A stretch of 10,341 bases of DNA from Acidobacteriota bacterium (GTDB taxonomy: Bacteria > Acidobacteriota > Blastocatellia > Pyrinomonadales > Pyrinomonadaceae), in NCBI GenBank assembly GCA_023391155.1, contig JAEWBM010000069.1, forward strand, positions 1 through 10,341. Direction: 5' to 3'. Below the pieces are notes generated by a model. The model searched no databases and was not told the origin of the DNA. It saw only the letters and a program-made list of their open reading frames with translations. Shown here in pieces: positions 5,998 through 10,341 of the stretch. Within the stretch, counting starts at the first letter, position 1. Every line of letters begins with the position of its first letter. Both the position numbers and the translations under genes were made by a program.

Positions 5998-6400
5998 CGG
6001 CGCCGGCGGGCAGCTCGCTCACATACTGCAGCATTCTGTTCGCGATGGCATTTGCCCGCCATTTGATGAACACGGCGTTGTCGCCGACGAAATTTGCATC
6101 GACAACTTCCCTGAATATCTCAAGCCAACGAACGAAATGCTCCTGGCGCAGGGGCGACTTCATATGGAGCTCGCCGTGGACGATGAGCGGCGTTCGGCCG
6201 TGGCGGGCATAATCGCCCGTGCGGAAGAGGACCGTTTCCCAAAAGTCGCCGATGATCGGGAGGTGGTGGTCAAGGTCGAGCTTGGCAACGTCGGTGAAGA
6301 TATAGCCGATGACGGGGTCGGCAAGTGCACGCGAGTAAAATTCGCGCATGAGGAGGTCGATATCCTCACGGTTAATGATATCGGATTCAGGCTTGGACAT
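5987..6400 (-). CDS. Group III truncated haemoglobin
   Basis: The start MSKPESDII (6400) was chosen because the 41 residues upstream in this frame are low-complexity and lie antisense to the preceding membrane-protein gene's own frame. The 137-residue product has the features of group III (P-type) 2/2 globins: FY at 21-22 with Y22 at B10, DFWETVL with W54, and a proximal-haem-ligand candidate H88 in QEHFVRWL. These small haem proteins bind O2 and NO and are linked to NO detoxification or redox sensing in the cytoplasm. It is the last gene of the norZ operon and overlaps the preceding gene by 14 bases. Its 3' end overlaps the oppositely oriented Crp/Fnr gene by 11 bases. The context supports a role in NO handling, downstream of or parallel to the reductase. 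Confidence 0.9.
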   Translation of the reverse strand: MSKPESDIINREDIDLLMREFYSRALADPVIGYIFTDVAKLDLDHHLPIIGDFWETVLFRTGDYARHGRTPLIVHGELHMKSPLRQEHFVRWLEIFREVVDANFVGDNAVFIKWRANAIANRMLQYVSELPAGAATT

Positions 6401-6824
6401 AACGTTTAGCAACGGTGCCGCCGATGACGGGCAGGAGAATAATTTTAACCACCTCGAGCACGATGTAAACGATGTGCGCCGAGGAACCGGGAGCGGAAGT
6501 TCCGGAGATGACGGCGACGGCACGTTCGTCGAGAGCGGGCAGAAGCCATAGGGTTTGAAGCAATAGGATGACGAGGAGCGCCGCGGCCGATGCCTTTACG
6601 AGCCCGCTCTTCGGCATTGCGAGGAAGAGGCTGACGAAGAAAACGGCCGCGAGAGCTAGCTCGATCTTGTTCAGCCAAAAGAAAACGAGGCGGCCGATGC
6701 CGAGGCCCAGTTCGAGGGTAATGCCGGGAGCGGTGAACTTGAGCGGCGCCTCAAGGAACGAGAGGCCGGCGACAAGGCCGAGCCAGACGAACGGGACAAC
6801 GATCTGTAAAATTCTAACGATCAT
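6387..6824 (-). CDS. Uncharacterised four-helix membrane protein in NO operon
   Basis: The 145-residue product has four hydrophobic segments, at about 3-24, 43-69, 75-97 and 115-135. Acidic or histidine residues lie in or next to the helices: E25 (FLEAPLKF), E55 (NKIELALA), H117 and E124. The stretch from SFLEAPLKFTAPG to GIGRLVFFWLN looks conserved in style, but I cannot name a family; a DUF4149-like fold is possible. It follows norZ after 46 bases and overlaps the globin gene by 14, so it is almost certainly co-expressed with both. A role in NO reduction, haem or metal supply, or quinol access is inferred from context only. No Shine-Dalgarno sequence is visible; a strong hairpin occupies the leader. 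Confidence 0.75.
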   Translation of the reverse strand: MIVRILQIVVPFVWLGLVAGLSFLEAPLKFTAPGITLELGLGIGRLVFFWLNKIELALAAVFFVSLFLAMPKSGLVKASAAALLVILLLQTLWLLPALDERAVAVISGTSAPGSSAHIVYIVLEVVKIILLPVIGGTVAKRYVQA

Positions 6825-6834
6825 TAATGTGAGG

Positions 6835-6858
6835 AGGGGCGCCGCGGCGGGCGCCCCT
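6835..6858 (-). other. Strong intercistronic hairpin between norZ and the membrane-protein gene
   Basis: AGGGGCGCC (6835-6843) and GGCGCCCCT (6850-6858) form a perfect 9-bp, very GC-rich stem with a six-base loop. It lies 12 bases past the norZ stop and 10 bases before the next ATG. In the operon direction no U-tract follows, so it is not a standard terminator; it could lower downstream expression or protect the norZ mRNA end. In the opposite direction TTTCGTGTTCGTT follows, so it could weakly stop antisense transcription. Confidence 0.55.
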
Positions 6859-6870
6859 TTCGTGTTCGTT

Positions 6871-9090
6871 CTATGGGAGCGGCTTTTTGCGTGTCACCAT
6901 CAGGTTGATGGCGAAATACACCCACACGATGGCGCCGATGGCGAATATCGTATCGCCGACCATACGCATCCAGCGGAGGAACTGCATCAGATCGGTCTGC
7001 ATGAACTCAGGGCTTCGAGCTGCCCAGTAGCCTTGCGAAACGGACTGGTAGGTCTGAAGCAGGCCGATGGGCAGCAGGCTGAGAAGGATCTCGAGCAGCA
7101 TACCGATATTCAGCGTCCAGAATGCGATAGCAAGGATCTTGGTATTCCAGACGCGTTCGGGGTCCGTGGCACGCAGGCAGAAAAGCGTGAGTGCCAAGCC
7201 GAGCGTTCCATACACGCCGTAAAGTGCCCCGTGGGCGTGAACGGCGGTGGTATTGAGGCCCTGCATATAGTAGAGGGCGATCGGCGGGTTGATCATGAAA
7301 CCGAACACGCCGGCACCGACCAGGTTCCAGAAGGCCACGGCAACGAAGAAATAGACGATCCACTTATATTGCTGAAGCCAGGGCTTAGCCTTTGAGTGGC
7401 GGATATTTTCGAGGGCCTCGTAGCCGACAAAGACCAGCGGCACGATCTCGAGTGCACTGAATACGGCACCGAAAGCAATGGCCACGGTCGGCGTACCGGC
7501 AAAGTAGAGATGGTGGAGCGTTCCGATGATGCCGCCGCTAAGATAAATGGCACCGGAGAGCAAGGCCGCATAGGCGGCGTGCTCGGGCCGAATCACCCGG
7601 AGGCGGGCGAAAAGGAAAGCGATGACCACGGTGGCGAAGACCTCAAAGAAGCCCTCGACCCAGAGGTGAACGACCCACCAGCGCCAATATTCGACAACGG
7701 TGATGTGGGACTTCATTCCCCAGAAAAGGCCGGGGGCGTAGAAGAGAGCGATGCCCGCGGTCGTGACGAGATAGAGCATGATCAGCGATTTGCTGCCGCC
7801 CTCGCGTTTTAGTGCGGGGATCGCACTGCGAGCGATGAGGAAGAGCCAGAGGAGAAGGCCGACGAAGAGTGCCGCCTGCCACACGCGGCCGAGATCGACG
7901 TATTCCCAACCCTGATGTCCGAACCAGAACCAAAGGTCGCCGGGGAGCAGGTGCATCACGCTCATCCATTGGCCGATCATTGACCCAAGAACGACAACCA
8001 GGAGTGCCCCGAAGAGCACGTTGACGCCGAGCCGTTGAAATTTGGGCTCGTACCCGCAAATGTATGGGGCGATGAAAAGGCCGGCAGCGAGCCATGCGGT
8101 GGCGATCCAGAAGATGCCGAGCTGGGTGTGCCACGTACGCGAAACGACATAGGGGAGCCAATCCTGAAGCGGAATGCCGTAAAATCCGCCGCCCTCGACG
8201 CCGTAGTGGGCGGTTATTATGCCCATCACGATCTGGAGCAGAAAGAGGAGCGAAACGATGAAGAAATATTTTATCGTCGCGGTTTGAGACGGTGTGAGTG
8301 TCTCGCCGATCAGTGGGTCGGTGTCGGGCGTGTCGCGTTCGTCGACATCTTTATGCCAGCCGGCATAGAACCAGACCATGGCACCGATGCTGAAGATCAG
8401 CACGATGACGCTGACGCCGGTCCAGATAATGGAGCTGCTGGTCGGGAAATTGCCGACAAGGGGCTCGGACGGAAAGTTGCTGGTATAGGAGATGGTGTTG
8501 TCGGGACGGTTTGCGGCGGATGCCCACGCCGTCCAGAAGAAAAAGTTGTTAAGCAGGCGAAGCCGCGCCGGGTCTGACTGAGCCCCGGCCTGGATGGCGT
8601 ATTCATCGCTTCCGTGCGTGAAGACCTCTGTGTAGTGTTTGAGATTTTCCTCGAATGCGGCGGCACGGAGGGGGTCGATGGTGAGAGTTTCGGTCGCGGG
8701 ATCGTAGGTGTTCGTCCGGACCATATCCTGGAGCCGCTGGAGCAAGGCAGCCTTTTCCTCGCTCGGGAGCTGCATGCCGTCGGCACCGTAGCGGCCGCCG
8801 GACCAGTTGTTCAAGAGGAAAAGAGATTCGCGGTGGAGATAATCGGCAGTCCAATCGGGCGCGACATACGAGCCATGGCCCCAGATGGAGCCGACCTGCA
8901 TGCCGCCCATTGCCTGCCAGACGTTCTGGCCATTTTCAATGCCGCCGGCATCGATCAGAACAGTGCCGTCGGTGGTCACCACTTGTTTGGGAATGGGCGG
9001 AATTTCGCGAAAGATCTCGATCCCCACCCAGCCAAGGATGGCAAAGGAAAAGATCATGATCGCGATGAGCATTATCCAGAGTTTTTTCAT
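6871..9090 (-). CDS. norZ: Quinol-dependent nitric oxide reductase (qNOR)
   Basis: The 739-residue product has the length and layout of single-subunit qNOR. An N-terminal membrane anchor (about 4-25) is followed by a periplasmic domain (about 30-215), related to the NorC cytochrome domain but with no CXXCH haem site, as expected when quinol is the donor. A bundle of 12-13 helices follows. Metal ligands are all present: H321 (RTWHTQLG) and H620 for low-spin haem b, H618 (TTAVHAHG) for haem b3, and H475 (HLWVEG), H526 and H527 (TLHHLYF) for FeB. The glutamates E479, E483 and E548 are also present. It reduces 2 NO to N2O at the cytoplasmic membrane. It heads an operon with a membrane protein and a globin. 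A candidate Crp/Fnr site lies about 190 bases upstream. The AGGAGG nearest the start is unusually far (about 15 bases) from the ATG. Confidence 0.96.
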   Translation of the reverse strand: MKKLWIMLIAIMIFSFAILGWVGIEIFREIPPIPKQVVTTDGTVLIDAGGIENGQNVWQAMGGMQVGSIWGHGSYVAPDWTADYLHRESLFLLNNWSGGRYGADGMQLPSEEKAALLQRLQDMVRTNTYDPATETLTIDPLRAAAFEENLKHYTEVFTHGSDEYAIQAGAQSDPARLRLLNNFFFWTAWASAANRPDNTISYTSNFPSEPLVGNFPTSSSIIWTGVSVIVLIFSIGAMVWFYAGWHKDVDERDTPDTDPLIGETLTPSQTATIKYFFIVSLLFLLQIVMGIITAHYGVEGGGFYGIPLQDWLPYVVSRTWHTQLGIFWIATAWLAAGLFIAPYICGYEPKFQRLGVNVLFGALLVVVLGSMIGQWMSVMHLLPGDLWFWFGHQGWEYVDLGRVWQAALFVGLLLWLFLIARSAIPALKREGGSKSLIMLYLVTTAGIALFYAPGLFWGMKSHITVVEYWRWWVVHLWVEGFFEVFATVVIAFLFARLRVIRPEHAAYAALLSGAIYLSGGIIGTLHHLYFAGTPTVAIAFGAVFSALEIVPLVFVGYEALENIRHSKAKPWLQQYKWIVYFFVAVAFWNLVGAGVFGFMINPPIALYYMQGLNTTAVHAHGALYGVYGTLGLALTLFCLRATDPERVWNTKILAIAFWTLNIGMLLEILLSLLPIGLLQTYQSVSQGYWAARSPEFMQTDLMQFLRWMRMVGDTIFAIGAIVWVYFAINLMVTRKKPLP

Positions 9091-9255
9091 TGTGCGTTTA
9101 ACCTGCCTCCTGTCTTATAGAAAGGCCGAGCGGCCGAATTTGCTGTGAGTGTGCGGGCAGTCGAGATCGAAAGACAGACATCGACGCCCTCAAAGTAACA
9201 TTAATAAAGTAATCGTTCAAAATATGGTGAAAATCGGTCGACAGGAATATTTTTG

Positions 9256-9271
9256 GCCGTCAGCCGACGGC
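9256..9271. other. Second 6-4-6 inverted repeat upstream of norZ
   Basis: GCCGTC (9256-9261) and GACGGC (9266-9271) are perfect reverse complements around AGCC. Beyond one mismatch, TTT/AAA also pairs. The centre lies 20 bases, about two helical turns, from the Crp/Fnr-like palindrome. It may be a hairpin or a second operator. As a terminator for the SRPBCC gene it would lack a U-tract in that direction. Confidence 0.45.
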
Positions 9272-9275
9272 AAAA

Positions 9276-9291
9276 TATGACCGACGTCATA
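9276..9291. promoter_or_regulatory. Candidate Crp/Fnr-family operator for the norZ operon
   Basis: TATGAC (9276-9281), four bases, then GTCATA (9286-9291) form a perfect palindrome. Its TGA-N6-TCA core has exactly the spacing of CRP (TGTGA-N6-TCACA) and FNR (TTGAT-N4-ATCAA) sites. If it is centred at -41.5, transcription would start near 9242 and the AT-rich AAATAT (9252-9247, minus strand) would sit at the -10. That leaves a leader of about 150 bases before norZ. The gap 9091-9332 is otherwise AT-rich and without genes. The regulator encoded at 5350-5997 is the obvious candidate to bind it; this is inference. Confidence 0.55.
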
Positions 9292-9332
9292 AACGGGGGT
9301 TGGGAGGAGGCGTTTTTTGAATTTAATTCCAG

Positions 9333-9767
9333 CTAGGCTGATTCGGCAAACCGTTTGAAATCTTCGAGATATTTCATTGACTGTTTGCGAAAGGCCCCGG
9401 GCATGACGAGAGCGACGAGCTTCATAAAGCCGCGGAATTGGAATTCGTTTTCGGAGGTGTAGAGCGTGCGATCTTCGCCGAGCGGTTCAAATTTATTCCG
9501 AACGACATTTACAACGCCGTCCGCGTCGTAAGTTCCCTCGAACGAGCGCGGGAGGTCGCGCTCGGTGATGGTCTCGATCATTTCGAACTCGCGTTTTCCC
9601 ATCTTAAAGCGAAGCCGGGAGCGGGCACCGACCTGGCCGGGAACGCCATCCAGGTGCTCAAAACTCTCGAGCCCCTCCATCCATTTATAGAGGTTGTCGG
9701 GATCGTCGAACAGGCGAATGACATCATCGAGGGGTTTATCGATCTCGATGGAAACAGAGAATTTCAT
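9333..9767 (-). CDS. SRPBCC-family (polyketide cyclase/START-like) protein
   Basis: The 144-residue product has the opening pattern of SRPBCC proteins: a first strand KFSVSIEID followed by KPLDDVIRLFDDPDNLYKWMEGLESFEHLDG, where a helix-grip fold begins. PGQVGARSRLRFKMG and a strand with FEMIETI follow. The last helix, about 115-142, closes the hydrophobic cavity. Members bind hydrophobic ligands or act on them, and substrate cannot be read from sequence. It has no signal peptide. Its Shine-Dalgarno sequence AAGGAG is embedded in the last codons of the upstream amidohydrolase gene, with three bases between the genes, so the two are translationally coupled. It is separated from norZ by 242 bases with its own candidate control sites and is probably not part of that operon. 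Confidence 0.85.
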   Translation of the reverse strand: MKFSVSIEIDKPLDDVIRLFDDPDNLYKWMEGLESFEHLDGVPGQVGARSRLRFKMGKREFEMIETITERDLPRSFEGTYDADGVVNVVRNKFEPLGEDRTLYTSENEFQFRGFMKLVALVMPGAFRKQSMKYLEDFKRFAESA

Positions 9768-9770
9768 GGT

Positions 9771-10341
9771 TTATCTCTCCTTTAATATGGCGCGAAGCTC
9801 GCGGTCGGTAAGCCCGACGCGAGTTTTGAGTATAGCGGCATACTCGGCCGGCGTGTAAAGCGGATAGTCGGTGCCGAAAGCGATGCGTTCGGGGCCGAGG
9901 CGGCGGATGTAGCGGGCGAGCACCGCGAATTCATCGTCGCTCAGTTGCGGCACGCCCTCGCTGTCTTTGTCGAGTGCGACAGCGGAAATATCGAACGTGA
10001 TCCGATGGCGTTTGAGGTGTGATTCACTCGCAAAGGCGTTGATGAACGCATTTAGGAAAGCACGGGTCCGCTGGCTGAAGCCGCCCGACGTTCCGAAATG
10101 AGCGATGCGGAGCGTGACCGGTGAGAGCCCTTTGAGGATCGAGCCGGTGAGCAGCTTTACGTCCGGCTCGCCAAAACGTCGATGGCTGTTGTCGAAGTGG
10201 AGGAGGATCGGGATGCGGTGGCGGGCGGCGAATTCGAAGACGGCTTTGACCTTTTCGAGATGCTCGGGGACGGTCAGGTAAACCTGGTTCGCGTTGTTGT
10301 GGAGCTTGATGCCATCCATTTTGAGGGTAGTGCGGCAGCGC
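9771..10341 (-). CDS. Amidohydrolase-family (COG2159-type) metal-dependent hydrolase, N-terminus outside the window
   Basis: The reading frame stays open to the window edge; about seven more codons precede the first internal methionine (10319), so that methionine is probably not the start. The visible 189 or so residues form the C-terminal half of an amidohydrolase TIM barrel. GIKLH and LLHFDNSHRRFG hold strand-end histidines, AHFG follows, and GTDYPLY carries the conserved metal-ligand or catalytic aspartate. A final GLTDRELRAILKER helix ends slightly earlier than usual, without the common terminal N-A-x-R-L-F segment. Such enzymes hydrolyse or decarboxylate small cyclic or carboxylated substrates. 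The actual substrate is unknown. It is the upstream partner of the SRPBCC gene. Confidence 0.82.
   Translation of the reverse strand, partial: RCRTTLKMDGIKLHNNANQVYLTVPEHLEKVKAVFEFAARHRIPILLHFDNSHRRFGEPDVKLLTGSILKGLSPVTLRIAHFGTSGGFSQRTRAFLNAFINAFASESHLKRHRITFDISAVALDKDSEGVPQLSDDEFAVLARYIRRLGPERIAFGTDYPLYTPAEYAAILKTRVGLTDRELRAILKER
9777..9782 (-). promoter_or_regulatory. Ribosome binding site of the SRPBCC gene inside the upstream gene
   Basis: On the minus strand AAGGAG lies nine bases before the ATG at 9767 and within the lysine and glutamate codons just before the amidohydrolase stop. It is the clearest Shine-Dalgarno sequence in the window; most other genes here lack one. Confidence 0.7.

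Noticed and set aside
6401..6523. N-terminal extension of the truncated haemoglobin
   Set aside because: Serine/proline-rich out-of-frame translation of the preceding membrane-protein gene; the globin fold begins just after the methionine at 6400.
6568..7395. Long plus-strand frame opposite the membrane-protein gene and norZ
   Set aside because: Shadow frame of GC-rich coding DNA, covering well-supported minus-strand genes. Similar frames at 7396-7812, 8035-8577 and 8614-9120 were rejected for the same reason.
9256..9271. Intrinsic terminator for the SRPBCC gene
   Set aside because: In the direction of that gene the hairpin is followed by A-rich rather than U-rich sequence.
9319..9329. Short palindrome GAATTTAATTC
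   Set aside because: AT-rich 11-mer just past a stop codon; too short and too simple to call a site.

Overview
The window reads as a chromosomal segment of a GC-rich, Gram-negative soil-type bacterium. The combination of a quinol-dependent nitric oxide reductase, a DUF2227-type protein, a UbiA-type prenyltransferase and short GC-rich intergenic repeats fits Acidobacteriota, probably Blastocatellia/Pyrinomonadales. That placement is an inference from style and recall; there is no marker gene here to prove it.

Left part (1-2510). Two blocks of interspersed repeats (families called A and B here, 1-186 and 976-1128) enclose one minus-strand gene for a small secreted or cell-envelope protein of unknown function (236-946). 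Just beyond the second block lies a UDP-N-acetyl-hexosamine 6-dehydrogenase of the WbpA/WecC family (1135-2472, minus), which makes a UDP-uronic acid precursor for surface polysaccharide. No other sugar genes are near it.

Middle (2511-4474). An uncharacterised all-helical repeat protein (2626-3831, plus) meets a DUF2227-type membrane protein (3832-4365, minus) tail to tail with no spacer: the two stop codons together form TGATCA. The gap upstream of the latter holds five tandem copies of a 7-bp unit (4389-4423) and a possible extended -10 promoter for the next operon.

Right part (4475-10341). A plus-strand pair, a UbiA prenyltransferase and a Crp/Fnr-family regulator (start/stop overlap ATGA), converges on a minus-strand nitric-oxide operon. 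That operon contains a quinol-type NO reductase (norZ), an uncharacterised four-helix membrane protein and a group III truncated haemoglobin. The upstream gap of norZ holds a perfect 6-4-6 palindrome (9276-9291) with the TGA-N6-TCA geometry of Crp/Fnr sites. The working model is that the Crp/Fnr protein senses NO or low oxygen and switches on norZ, the membrane protein and the globin for NO detoxification or respiration. UbiA would contribute to the quinone pool that feeds the reductase. Upstream again is a translationally coupled pair: an amidohydrolase cut by the window edge and an SRPBCC-fold protein.

The most interesting unexplained items are the membrane protein locked between two NO-handling genes, the palindromes before norZ, the repeat-flanked secreted protein, and the heptad tandem repeat. 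No rRNA, tRNA, CRISPR array or insertion sequence was seen.
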